DNA of 28,856 bases from an uncultured Lachnospiraceae bacterium (GTDB taxonomy: Bacteria > Bacillota > Clostridia > Lachnospirales > Lachnospiraceae), in contig CAJUHN010000012.1 in NCBI GenBank assembly GCA_910585935.1, positions 1 to 28,856 on the forward strand, read 5' to 3'. The position numbers were made by a program, and so were the translations under genes. Under the pieces are notes generated by a model. The model was not told where the DNA came from and made no database searches. It worked only from the letters and a program-made list of their open reading frames with translations. Positions 1-7,222 of this stretch are shown here, one piece after another (position 1 is the first letter of the stretch; every line of letters begins with the position of its first letter).

Positions 1-2
1 AT

Positions 3-200
3 TATCAGACATTGCAAAATATGTATGACGACAAACTACAATATATTGAAAAGCTAAAAAGCAATCGTACCTTGCAACAAGCTGATTTGGATTCAAAACA
101 ACAACAGCTTGATAAATTCCAAGAATTGCTTGATACCTATCATTTTTCAGATATTCAAAATTTAGAAGATTTTTTAAAAAAATCTCAAAAAGAAATGTAG
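3..200 (+). CDS. C-terminal end of an unidentified coiled-coil protein (5' truncated by window)
   Basis: The frame is open from the first bases and ends with TAG at 198-200, so only about 65 C-terminal residues are visible. They are rich in Lys, Gln, Leu and Asp (for example LQQADLDSKQQQLDKFQELL) with a heptad-like spacing that suggests an alpha-helical coiled coil. The TTG at 12 has no convincing ribosome binding site, so the gene almost certainly begins before the window. A small accessory or mobile-element gene is one possibility because hairpins and short direct repeats follow, but no family can be assigned. Confidence 0.5.
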   Translation, partial: YQTLQNMYDDKLQYIEKLKSNRTLQQADLDSKQQQLDKFQELLDTYHFSDIQNLEDFLKKSQKEM

Positions 201-278
201 ACAAATTTAGATTTTCATGCTAGTATAAAAGTACAAGAAAGGTGTTCACGAGTGGAACGTCAATATAGTATTTCAAAC

Positions 279-310
279 AAGGGAACTACGAGCGAGTTCC
301 CTTTATTTTA
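279..310 (+). terminator. Rho-independent terminator with ACGAGCG loop
   Basis: A 9-bp stem (AAGGGAACT at 279-287 with AGTTCCCTT at 295-303) encloses the 7-base loop ACGAGCG and is followed by TATTTTA. A weaker hairpin just before it (GTTC 244-247 with GAAC 255-258) has the related loop ACGAGTG. It lies about 80 bases after the stop of the truncated upstream gene and probably ends that transcript. Confidence 0.6.
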
Positions 311-347
311 TCTATACATAATTTTTCTTCTTCAACATAAAATACTA

Positions 348-389
348 TTACAATTCTTCTTTGGACGTGTGCCAAAGAATTTATTGTAA
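348..389 (+). other. Long imperfect hairpin
   Basis: TTACAAT at 348-354 pairs with ATTGTAA at 383-389, and CTTTGG at 359-364 pairs with CCAAAG at 372-377, around the loop ACGTGTG. There is no T-run right after it. It lies between two terminators that share a loop sequence, so it may be part of a small structured transcript. Its function is unknown. Confidence 0.4.
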
Positions 390-397
390 TTAAGCAA

Positions 398-428
398 AGG
401 GAGTCACGAGCGGACTCCCTATTTTTAA
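398..428 (+). terminator. Second Rho-independent terminator with the same ACGAGCG loop
   Basis: An 8-bp stem (AGGGAGTC at 398-405 with GACTCCCT at 413-420) encloses ACGAGCG and is followed by ATTTTTAATTT. The loop is identical to that of the terminator at 279-310, while the stem differs with compensated changes (AACT/AGTT against AGTC/GACT). Confidence 0.6.
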
Positions 429-432
429 TTTA

Positions 433-497
433 TTTTAGAGCCATTTTAGAGCCACAAGCCATTTTCCATGAAATTCCGGCAAGTGGCTTTTTCTTTT
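433..497 (+). terminator. Tandem 11-bp repeat leading into a terminator-like hairpin
   Basis: TTTTAGAGCCA occurs twice head to tail (433-443 and 444-454). The second copy runs into a hairpin in which AGCCAC (450-455) pairs with GTGGCT (483-488) and GCC (458-460) with GGC (478-480), followed by TTTTTCTTTT. The hairpin reads as a plus-strand terminator. The direct repeat could also be an integrase-type site at the edge of an inserted element, but no integrase is visible here, so that is only a possibility. Confidence 0.4.
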
Positions 498-525
498 GTT
501 CGCTATTATTTTCAGACATTAAGAA

Positions 526-559
526 ACCGCAACCCCTTGATTTCTCAAGGGATTGCGGT
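526..559. terminator. Bidirectional terminator at the 3' end of tuf
   Basis: A 15-bp stem with one mismatch (526-540 with 545-559, loop TTTC) lies about 30 bases beyond the tuf stop codon. It is followed by ATTTATTTTTAT on the plus strand and by a short TTTCTT on the minus strand. It would end the minus-strand tuf transcript and block plus-strand transcription from the left. Confidence 0.7.
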
Positions 560-590
560 ATTTATTTTTATCATTTAGCTCTAAAAATGA

Positions 591-1784
591 TTACTCAATA
601 ATCTTAGCAACCTTACCAGATCCAACGGTATGTCCACCCTCACGGATAGCGAAGCCTAAACCTTGCTCCATAGCGATTGGGTGAATCAATTCTACTGTCA
701 TTTCTACGTTATCTCCAGGCATACACATTTCTGTGCCTTCTGGTAAATTACAAACACCTGTTACGTCTGTTGTTCTGAAATAGAACTGTGGTCTGTAGTT
801 GTTGAAGAAAGGTGTATGACGACCACCTTCGTCTTTTGTCAATACATATACTTGAGCTGTAAATTTCTTATGGCATGTAATAGTTCCTGGTTTACAAATA
901 ACCTGTCCTCTTTCGATTTCATTTCTTTGAACACCACGAAGTAATGCACCGATATTATCTCCAGCTCTTGCTTCATCAAGTAACTTACGGAACATTTCAA
1001 TACCAGTTACAACTACTTTACGAACTTCTTCTTGAATACCAACGATTTCAATTTCATCAGATACATGAAGTGTACCACGCTCTACTCTACCAGTAGCAAC
1101 TGTACCACGACCCGTGATAGAGAATACGTCTTCTACAGGCATTAAGAAAGGTTTATCTGTATCTCTTTGAGGATCTGGAACCCATTCATCAACAGCGCTC
1201 ATTAATTCAAGGATCTTATCTCCCCATTCACTGTTAGGATCTTCAAGAGCCTTTAATGCAGAACCTTGAATAACAGGGGTGTCATCTCCAGGGAAATTAT
1301 ATTCATTCAATAATTCTCTGATTTCCATTTCTACTAATTCAAGTAACTCTGGATCATCTACTGCATCACATTTGTTCATGAATACTACGATATAAGGCAC
1401 ACCTACCTGACGAGAAAGTAAGATATGTTCTTTTGTCTGAGCCATAACACCATCAGTAGCTGCAACTACAAGGATAGCGCCGTCCATCTGAGCAGCACCT
1501 GTGATCATGTTCTTTACATAATCGGCATGTCCTGGGCAGTCAACATGTGCATAATGTCTCTTTTCTGTTTCGTACTCAACGTGAGCTGTAGAAATCGTGA
1601 TACCTCTTGCTCTCTCTTCTGGAGCTTTATCAATCATATCAAAAGCAACAGCTTCACCTGTACCTAAACGAGTATTCAATGTTTTTGTAATTGCTGCTGT
1701 TAATGTTGTTTTACCATGATCTACGTGACCAATAGTACCAATATTACAATGTGGTTTCGTTCTCTCGAACTTAGATTTAGCCAT
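591..1784 (-). CDS. tuf: Elongation factor Tu
   Basis: EF-Tu delivers aminoacyl-tRNA to the ribosomal A site as a GTP complex in the cytoplasm. The 397-residue length is normal. The P-loop GHVDHGKT lies at residues 19-26, DCPGH and NKCD follow in the G domain, and domains 2 and 3 are complete. The ATG start follows AGGAGG at good spacing. It is the last gene of the minus-strand rpsL-rpsG-fusA-tuf block. A separate promoter and leader hairpin lie in the gap after fusA, so it can probably be transcribed both with the operon and alone, as expected for such an abundant protein. A strong terminator follows. Identity is certain. Confidence 0.99.
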   Translation of the reverse strand: MAKSKFERTKPHCNIGTIGHVDHGKTTLTAAITKTLNTRLGTGEAVAFDMIDKAPEERARGITISTAHVEYETEKRHYAHVDCPGHADYVKNMITGAAQMDGAILVVAATDGVMAQTKEHILLSRQVGVPYIVVFMNKCDAVDDPELLELVEMEIRELLNEYNFPGDDTPVIQGSALKALEDPNSEWGDKILELMSAVDEWVPDPQRDTDKPFLMPVEDVFSITGRGTVATGRVERGTLHVSDEIEIVGIQEEVRKVVVTGIEMFRKLLDEARAGDNIGALLRGVQRNEIERGQVICKPGTITCHKKFTAQVYVLTKDEGGRHTPFFNNYRPQFYFRTTDVTGVCNLPEGTEMCMPGDNVEMTVELIHPIAMEQGLGFAIREGGHTVGSGKVAKIIE

Positions 1785-1821
1785 TTTACAATGTCCTCCT
1801 TCAATAAATATATACTATGCT

Positions 1822-1837
1822 AAGGGGCACACCCCTT
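1822..1837 (-). other. Leader hairpin of tuf
   Basis: AAGGGG (1822-1827) pairs with CCCCTT (1832-1837) around a 4-base loop. It lies between the tuf promoter and its ribosome binding site, so it would be in the 5' leader of the tuf mRNA. It may stabilise the message, since no T-run follows to make it a terminator. Confidence 0.45.
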
Positions 1838-1859
1838 TCGCATGATACAAGCTTACTTC

Positions 1860-1888
1860 ATTATATTTCATTTTTATTTATATTTCAA
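1860..1888 (-). promoter_or_regulatory. Promoter for tuf
   Basis: On the minus strand, TTGAAA (plus 1883-1888) and TATAAT (plus 1860-1865) are separated by exactly 17 bases. The promoter lies in the fusA-tuf gap about 75 bases before the tuf start. It is a near-consensus vegetative (sigma-A) promoter. Confidence 0.75.
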
Positions 1889-1912
1889 GCCTATTTCCAA
1901 ATAATTCATAGA

Positions 1913-4030
1913 TTATTTTTCCTTTGCACTCAGCACTTTCTCCTGAATGGACTTAGGAACTTGTTCATATTTTTCAAAGAACATAGAATAGTTACCACGT
2001 CCCTGTGTCTTAGAACGAAGGTCTGTAGAATATCCAAACATCTCTGCCAATGGTACAAAAGCACGAATCTTTTTACCACCGCCAATATCGTCCATACCTT
2101 CAATACGTCCTCGACGGGAATTCAAATCGCCGATAACATCACCCATATATTCTTCTGGCATTGTCACTTCTACTTTCATGATAGGCTCTAAAAGTACTGC
2201 GCCTGCCTTTTGCATAGCTTCTTTAAATGCCATAGATCCAGCAATATGGAATGCCATTTCACTGGAGTCCACTTCATGATAAGATCCATCATATACAATC
2301 GCATGAACACCTACTACTGGATATCCGCCTAAAATACCAGCCTGAGTTGCTTCTTCAATACCCTCTCCAACTGCTGGGATATATTCTTTTGGAATCGCAC
2401 CACCGACAACCTCAGTGTCAAACTTAAACAATTCTTCTCCGTTGGCATCCATAGGCTCAAAACGTACTTTACAGTGTCCATATTGTCCACGACCACCAGA
2501 CTGTTTTGCATATTTGCTATCCACTTCTACCATTTTAGTAATAGCCTCTTTGTAAGCAACCTGTGGAGCACCTACGTTGGCTTCTACTTTAAATTCACGT
2601 AAAAGTCTGTCTACGATAATCTCCAAATGAAGCTCGCCCATTCCAGCGATAATCGTCTGTCCTGTTTCTTGGTTTGTATGAGCGCGGAAAGTAGGATCTT
2701 CTTCTGCAAGTTTTGCTAAAGCTTCACCCATCTTACCCTGTCCAGCCTTTGTCTTAGGTTCAATCGCCAATTCAATAACTGGTTCTGGGAATTCCATAGA
2801 CTCTAGAATTACAGGATGTTGATCATCACAAATAGTATCACCAGTAGTAGTGAACTTAAATCCAACTGCTGCTGCGATATCTCCAGAATAAACTTTATCT
2901 AATTCTTGTCTTTTATTCGCGTGCATCTGTAATATACGACCCACACGTTCCTTCTTGCCCTTTGTCGCATTCAATACATAAGAGCCAGAATTCATTGTTC
3001 CAGAATATACACGGAAAAATCCTAATTTACCAACAAATGGGTCAGTCATAATCTTAAATGCCAATGCGGAAAAAGGTTCTTCATCAGAAGAATGTCTTTC
3101 CACTTCATTTCCATCTAAATCCACACCTTTAATCGCTGGGATATCAGTAGGAGCTGGCATATATTCTAGAATCGCATCTAAAAGTTTCTGAACGCCCTTA
3201 TTGCGGTAAGCTGTACCACAGCAAACAGGAATAGCGGTACATTCGCAAGTAGCCTTTCTCAGAACTTTTTTCATATCTTCTATAGAAGGTTCTTCTCCTT
3301 CTAAATAAATCATCATCAAATCATCATCTAATTCACAGATTTTTTCTACCAATTCAGTATGATACAATTCTGCATCATCTTTCACTTCTTCTGGAATATC
3401 AATGATATCAATACTTTCGCCTTTTTCATCATTATAGATATAGGCTTTCATTTCAAATAAATCTACAATTCCCTTAAAACTATCTTCTTTACCAATCGGT
3501 ATCTGCACAGGAATCGCATTTTTACCTAATCTAGTTTTAATCTGTTCTACTGCACCATAAAAATTAGCACCTAAGATGTCCATCTTATTGATAAATGCCA
3601 TTCTCGGTACATTATAGGTATCAGCCTGACGCCATACATTTTCAGACTGAGGTTCTACACCGCCCTTTGCGCAAAATACACCAACTGCGCCATCAAGTAC
3701 ACGGAGAGAACGTTCAACCTCTACTGTAAAGTCAACGTGTCCCGGTGTATCAATGATATTGATACGATGTTCTAATGCATCCGGTTTCGCTTTACAATTT
3801 TCTTGTAAAGTCCAATGACATGTAGTAGCGGCTGAAGTAATCGTGATACCTCTTTCTTGTTCCTGCTCCATCCAGTCCATAGTAGCAGTTCCCTCATGAG
3901 TATCACCTATCTTGTAATTAACACCAGTATAATATAAAATACGCTCTGTCAATGTAGTTTTACCAGCATCAATATGAGCCATAATACCAATGTTTCTTGT
4001 TCTTTCTAACGGGTATTCTCTTCCAGCCAA
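1913..4030 (-). CDS. fusA: Elongation factor G
   Basis: EF-G is the GTPase that drives ribosomal translocation and, with RRF, ribosome recycling. The sequence has the G1 motif AHIDAGKT near the N-terminus, the DTPGH and NKMD motifs, and the C-terminal domains III-V ending in AKEK. The reading frame opens further upstream (TTG at 4051), but AAGGAGG (4039-4045) sits 8 bases before another TTG at 4028-4030. This gives a normal 705-residue protein beginning M-AGREYPLERTRNIG, and that start is preferred. It lies between rpsG and tuf, the usual str-operon position. The TTG start on such a highly expressed gene is slightly unusual. Identity is certain; the start is likely. Confidence 0.97.
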   Translation of the reverse strand: MAGREYPLERTRNIGIMAHIDAGKTTLTERILYYTGVNYKIGDTHEGTATMDWMEQEQERGITITSAATTCHWTLQENCKAKPDALEHRINIIDTPGHVDFTVEVERSLRVLDGAVGVFCAKGGVEPQSENVWRQADTYNVPRMAFINKMDILGANFYGAVEQIKTRLGKNAIPVQIPIGKEDSFKGIVDLFEMKAYIYNDEKGESIDIIDIPEEVKDDAELYHTELVEKICELDDDLMMIYLEGEEPSIEDMKKVLRKATCECTAIPVCCGTAYRNKGVQKLLDAILEYMPAPTDIPAIKGVDLDGNEVERHSSDEEPFSALAFKIMTDPFVGKLGFFRVYSGTMNSGSYVLNATKGKKERVGRILQMHANKRQELDKVYSGDIAAAVGFKFTTTGDTICDDQHPVILESMEFPEPVIELAIEPKTKAGQGKMGEALAKLAEEDPTFRAHTNQETGQTIIAGMGELHLEIIVDRLLREFKVEANVGAPQVAYKEAITKMVEVDSKYAKQSGGRGQYGHCKVRFEPMDANGEELFKFDTEVVGGAIPKEYIPAVGEGIEEATQAGILGGYPVVGVHAIVYDGSYHEVDSSEMAFHIAGSMAFKEAMQKAGAVLLEPIMKVEVTMPEEYMGDVIGDLNSRRGRIEGMDDIGGGKKIRAFVPLAEMFGYSTDLRSKTQGRGNYSMFFEKYEQVPKSIQEKVLSAKEK

Positions 4031-4055
4031 GGGATTTTCCTCCTTATTCAAATAA

Positions 4056-4080
4056 CCAAGCAGCTATTTTTGCTGCTCGG
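4056..4080 (-). other. Intercistronic hairpin between rpsG and fusA
   Basis: A 9-bp stem (4056-4064 with 4072-4080, one G-U pair on the RNA strand) encloses a 7-base loop. There is no T-run, so it should not terminate transcription. It lies between the rpsG stop and the fusA ribosome binding site and could affect processing or translation of the str operon mRNA. This role is inferred. Confidence 0.45.
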
Positions 4081-4093
4081 CAATATGATAACA

Positions 4094-4564
4094 CTAGAAA
4101 CGGTAATGAGCAAACGCTTTGTTCGCTTCTGCCATTTTGTGCATATCTTCTTTTCTTTTTACAGATGCTCCTGTATTATTTGATGCATCTAAAATCTCGT
4201 TTGCCAATCTCTCTTCCATCGTCTTTTCTCCTCTTTTACGAGAAAAAATAGTGAGCCAACGAAGCGCTAATGCTTGTCTTCTCTCAGGTTTTACATCGAT
4301 TGGTACTTGATAAGTCGCACCGCCAATACGTCTTGCCTTTACTTCTAATACAGGCATAATATTGTTCATAGCTTCTTCAAATACTTCCAGCGCATCCTTT
4401 TGTGTCTTTTCCGCAACTCTTTCAAATGCACCATATACAATTTTTTGTGCTACACCTTTTTTGCCATCTAACATAATATTATTGATGAGCTTTGTAACTA
4501 CCTTATTATTGTATAATGGATCTGCTAATACATCTCTCTTTTGAGTATGTCCTTTACGTGGCAC
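4094..4564 (-). CDS. rpsG: 30S ribosomal protein S7
   Basis: S7 is a primary 16S rRNA binding protein that nucleates assembly of the 30S head. It has the usual 156 residues, starts MPRKGHTQKRDV, and ends in the conserved block GEKTMEERLANEI...NTGASVKRKEDMHKMAEANKAFAHYRF. The start codon is GTG, preceded by AAGGAGGG at good spacing. It lies between rpsL and fusA on the same strand. The 232-base gap from rpsL is longer than usual and I find no clear promoter or terminator in it. Identity is certain. Confidence 0.98.
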   Translation of the reverse strand: MPRKGHTQKRDVLADPLYNNKVVTKLINNIMLDGKKGVAQKIVYGAFERVAEKTQKDALEVFEEAMNNIMPVLEVKARRIGGATYQVPIDVKPERRQALALRWLTIFSRKRGEKTMEERLANEILDASNNTGASVKRKEDMHKMAEANKAFAHYRF

Positions 4565-4796
4565 GTTACTTCCCTCCTTAATTATAGTCCAATAACGGAT
4601 TTTTTATACATTTTCTTCCATTATTGCTCTGATTAATTCATTGGTACTCACATAATTAATTGTGTTCATGCACGGTATTACTTCTATATTATCCTGCAAC
4701 CTTCAGGAACCATATTTTCGCATTCCGGCATTCTAAGCTCTCACTTATTTAACACGATAAGCCTTTATCCAGCCTAATTATGAAAATCCTACCGCT

Positions 4797-5222
4797 TTAT
4801 TTCTTCTTCGCGTCTTTTGGTCTTTTTGCACCATATTTGGAACGAGCCTGACGTCTGTTTGCAACACCTGCTGTATCCAATGTACCTCTGATAATATGAT
4901 ATCTCGTACCTGGTAAGTCTTTTACTCTTCCTCCACGAATGAGAACCACACTATGCTCTTGAAGGTTATGTCCTTCACCTGGGATATAGCTTGTTACTTC
5001 AATACCATTGGAAAGACGTACTCTGGCAATCTTTCTAAGAGCCGAATTAGGTTTCTTAGGAGTTGTTACTTTCACTGTTGTACAAACACCTCTCTTTTGA
5101 GGAGAAGAAGTATTTGTTGCTCTTTTCTGTAAAGAGTTAAATCCCTTTTGAAGAGCTGGTGCAGTAGATTTCTTTTCCGTCACCTGTCTTCCCTTTCTCA
5201 CTAACTGGTTAAATGTAGGCAT
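4797..5222 (-). CDS. rpsL: 30S ribosomal protein S12
   Basis: S12 sits at the decoding centre of the 30S subunit and influences accuracy. The 141-residue protein contains TTPKKPNSALRK and the loop PGEGHNLQEHSVVLIRGGR followed by VKDLPG. The lysines at the classical streptomycin-resistance positions are unmutated, so no resistance is predicted from this gene. The ATG start follows AGAGGTG. It is the first gene of the minus-strand str block, driven by a consensus promoter about 120 bases upstream. Identity is certain. Confidence 0.98.
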   Translation of the reverse strand: MPTFNQLVRKGRQVTEKKSTAPALQKGFNSLQKRATNTSSPQKRGVCTTVKVTTPKKPNSALRKIARVRLSNGIEVTSYIPGEGHNLQEHSVVLIRGGRVKDLPGTRYHIIRGTLDTAGVANRRQARSKYGAKRPKDAKKK

Positions 5223-5306
5223 TTCTTTTCACCTCTTTCATCACTTCATACTTCTGCGTTCTATTATGGTCTGTGGTCGCTTGTAAGTATTTCAACCTGA
5301 ACGAAA

Positions 5307-5333
5307 CGTGCAAAAACCATGATTTTTTACACG
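5307..5333 (-). other. Leader hairpin of the rpsL operon
   Basis: A 10-bp stem (5307-5316 with 5324-5333, including one G-U pair on the transcribed strand) lies just after the predicted transcription start, in the 5' leader of rpsL. It could be a stability element or a site for autoregulation by a ribosomal protein. Nothing in the sequence decides between these. Confidence 0.45.
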
Positions 5334-5340
5334 CTTTTTC

Positions 5341-5369
5341 ATTATAATTAATTTTAGAGATTATGTCAA
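5341..5369 (-). promoter_or_regulatory. Consensus promoter for rpsL-rpsG-fusA-tuf
   Basis: On the minus strand a perfect TTGACA (plus 5364-5369) is followed after exactly 17 bases by a perfect TATAAT (plus 5341-5346). It would start transcription near 5334, giving a leader of about 110 bases before rpsL. T-rich sequence lies directly upstream (A-rich on the template strand), resembling an UP element. Confidence 0.9.
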
Positions 5370-5407
5370 GTTTTTTTTATTTTTATTTTTTATATTGCTG
5401 TTGGTTT

Positions 5408-5570
5408 GGTTCACGCTTTCGGGGGAGTCTTCCCTAATCAGCCGCGCTCTCGCTCCGTTCCAGACGTAGCGGTACTAAATTCGCAGCTCCTAACGGAACT
5501 GCTCATTAAGTGCCAACGTCTTCCAAGGGTCTGTTTAGGGAAGACTCCCCCGAAAGCGTGACTGTATAGT
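5408..5570 (-). repeat. Covarying-stem repeat, copy 1
   Basis: This element of about 160 bp has its core reading on the minus strand. Its outer arms (5411-5437 and 5535-5561) are perfect 27-base reverse complements. The conserved core is CTTGGAAGACGT ... ACGTCTGGAACGGAGCG. The inner stem begins CAGACC and ends GGCTGA, which places it with copy 6 rather than the GAAACC/GGTTTC group. It lies between the divergent rpsL promoter and the XRE gene. The right-end sequence GTGAACC matches copy 6 and resembles GCGAACC of the others. Confidence 0.9.
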
Positions 5571-5708
5571 TAAGGATACTTTTTTTTTAATTGAGTAGTG
5601 TTAAGGCAACTTTATTGTTATAATTCCACTCATATTCTCCTCATAGGAGGTGTCATTTTATAGTCATCAATAGTAATCTTAATACAAAAAATAATGGGAG
5701 GTATTAAA

Positions 5709-6173
5709 ATGAATCAAATAATGATAGGCAGATTTATTGCTATGAAAAGAAAAGAAAAAAACTTAACACAAGAACAGCTTGCTGAAAAACTAGGGATATC
5801 AAATAAAACCATCTCTAAATGGGAGAATGGAAAGTGTATGCCAGACTACAGTATTGTCAAACCACTATGTCAAGAATTAGGCATTACTATCACTGAATTG
5901 ATGGACGGTGAAGTCAAAGAAAATAATAGTATCCGTATTTTTGACGAACAACAAATAATAGATATGTTAGAACGAATACAAAGATTAGAAAAACAAAAAC
6001 AATCCTTATTCGGAATCATGCTTATTATAATGGGAATTGCCATGATAGCCTTATCCCAATCCTTCAGTGGAACAAACTTTCAAGACTTTATTTCTGGTTT
6101 AATATTAGGCTTATCCGTTGGAGAAATGCTCACTGGAGTTTATATTATAGGACGAACCATTAAGAACCATTAA
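5709..6173 (+). CDS. XRE-family regulator with C-terminal membrane segments
   Basis: Residues 1-65 form an XRE/Cro-type helix-turn-helix (LTQEQLAEKLGISNKTISKW then ENGKCMPDYS), the DNA-binding domain. After a short coiled linker come two hydrophobic stretches (around SLFGIMLIIMGIAMIALSQ and FISGLILGLSVGEMLTGVY) that look membrane-spanning. The protein is therefore probably a membrane-tethered repressor or sensor. ATG at 5709 is chosen because GGGAGG lies 7 bases before it; the in-frame ATG at 5694 has no spacing for one. It converges on the ABC transporter genes across repeat copy 2. Proteins of this layout are often found next to ABC exporters, but its target here is unknown. It is 154 residues. 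Confidence 0.85.
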   Translation: MNQIMIGRFIAMKRKEKNLTQEQLAEKLGISNKTISKWENGKCMPDYSIVKPLCQELGITITELMDGEVKENNSIRIFDEQQIIDMLERIQRLEKQKQSLFGIMLIIMGIAMIALSQSFSGTNFQDFISGLILGLSVGEMLTGVYIIGRTIKNH

Positions 6174-6310
6174 CAAGCAATAAATGCCCCCTCTTGTCTG
6201 AATCCTGAATATTACCCACCCCATAACAACTAGAACAGCTTTTGATCTTAACTATCCTATAAACATTTATCACAGAAACAAAAGAAACTCTCATCTAGAA
6301 GAGCAAAAAA

Positions 6311-6467
6311 AATAGCTTAAGGGGAGAACCTATTCCAAAAGAAGCCCCTTGGAAGACGTTGGTACTTAATAAGCAGTTCCGTAAGGAGCTGCGAATTTAG
6401 TACCATTACGTCTGGAACGGAGCGAAAGCGCGGCTTCGGTGGAATAGGTTCTCCCCGGAAGCGTCCC
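6311..6467 (+). repeat. Covarying-stem repeat, copy 2
   Basis: The core reads on the plus strand. The arms GGGGAGAACCTATTCCA (6321-6337) and TGGAATAGGTTCTCCCC (6440-6456) are perfect reverse complements, and GCTT (6315-6318) with AAGC (6459-6462) extends the stem across a 2-base internal loop. The central hairpin is GCAGTTCC-GTAA-GGAGCTGC. The core is nearly identical to copy 5, but the arms are unrelated. It lies between the convergent XRE gene and the ABC permease. Confidence 0.9.
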
Positions 6468-6532
6468 TTCACTTCAATCCAAATCCTTCCTTCTAATCTT
6501 TTCAATTTACTAATAAAAACAAAATTCTGAAC

Positions 6533-7222
6533 TCACAACTGTTGTTTCTTCTGTTTAATTAAAACCATTTCAAACGCAACTATCGCAACTGCAAAAATAA
6601 ATTCTATTCCAATATAATAAAAATATTGTTCTATATTTCCACTCGCTTCTTCTAATGCCTTCTGATACCAAAAAATAGGTGTAAAGCTCGACAATAAATA
6701 TTCTTTTTGGGGCATAAACGAAAAAACTCCCCCTAAAATCGGCAGACCAAATGCGATAAAATTAGCAACAGCAAATCTTCCCTGAAAGGTTTTAAAAAAA
6801 TTCCCAACAAATATTCCCAACGCCAATGCCACAAGACTCACAACAAAAAGATCTGCTGCATATAAAAGTCCTTTTAAACTATAAGCAATTTCTCCATATA
6901 AAATAACTGCTGTCCATAAAAACATCATCCAAATAAAAATAAGTATAAAAACATCTGTTCCAATATATCGCAATTCTAAAAGTTCTATGCGGATAGGAGC
7001 TGCCTTTTGTCTTAAATTTAATCCCACATTAGAAGTAACTGCTGTCACAGAACTGATTCCTAGTAACACTATAATATAAATCGCCATACAAGCATACTGA
7101 TAATAAATAATGAGGTCTTTTTCCTTTACTGTCACTATCACTCCAAGAAAAATAAGAAAATAAGCAGCATAGATCCAAACTTGTTTTTTTAAAATCCGTA
7201 AATATAATTCAAATACCTTCAC
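6533..7222 (-). CDS. ABC-2 type transporter permease
   Basis: The 229-residue hydrophobic protein has about six predicted membrane segments (for example WIYAAYFLIFLGVIVTV, FVVSLVALALGIFVG, FIFAVAIVAFEMVLI). With the ATPase encoded just upstream it would form an exporter in the cytoplasmic membrane. The frame is open to an ATG at 7261, but AAGGAG followed by GTG at 7220-7222 is the better start, giving a 14-base overlap with the end of the ATPase gene, typical of translational coupling. The substrate is unknown. The divergent two-component pair suggests an envelope-stress or peptide-resistance role. Confidence 0.8.
   Translation of the reverse strand: MKVFELYLRILKKQVWIYAAYFLIFLGVIVTVKEKDLIIYYQYACMAIYIIVLLGISSVTAVTSNVGLNLRQKAAPIRIELLELRYIGTDVFILIFIWMMFLWTAVILYGEIAYSLKGLLYAADLFVVSLVALALGIFVGNFFKTFQGRFAVANFIAFGLPILGGVFSFMPQKEYLLSSFTPIFWYQKALEEASGNIEQYFYYIGIEFIFAVAIVAFEMVLIKQKKQQL

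Noticed and set aside
433..454. The 11-bp direct repeat as a proven attachment site of an integrated element
   Set aside because: No integrase or second end of an element is visible in the window, so only the repeat itself is reported.
1817..2191. Plus-strand open frames opposite tuf, fusA and rpsG
   Set aside because: They are antisense shadows of highly conserved genes and have no ribosome binding sites or domains.
4797..5222. Streptomycin-resistance mutation in rpsL
   Set aside because: Both diagnostic lysines (in PKKPNSALRK and in RVKDLPG) are present as in sensitive strains.
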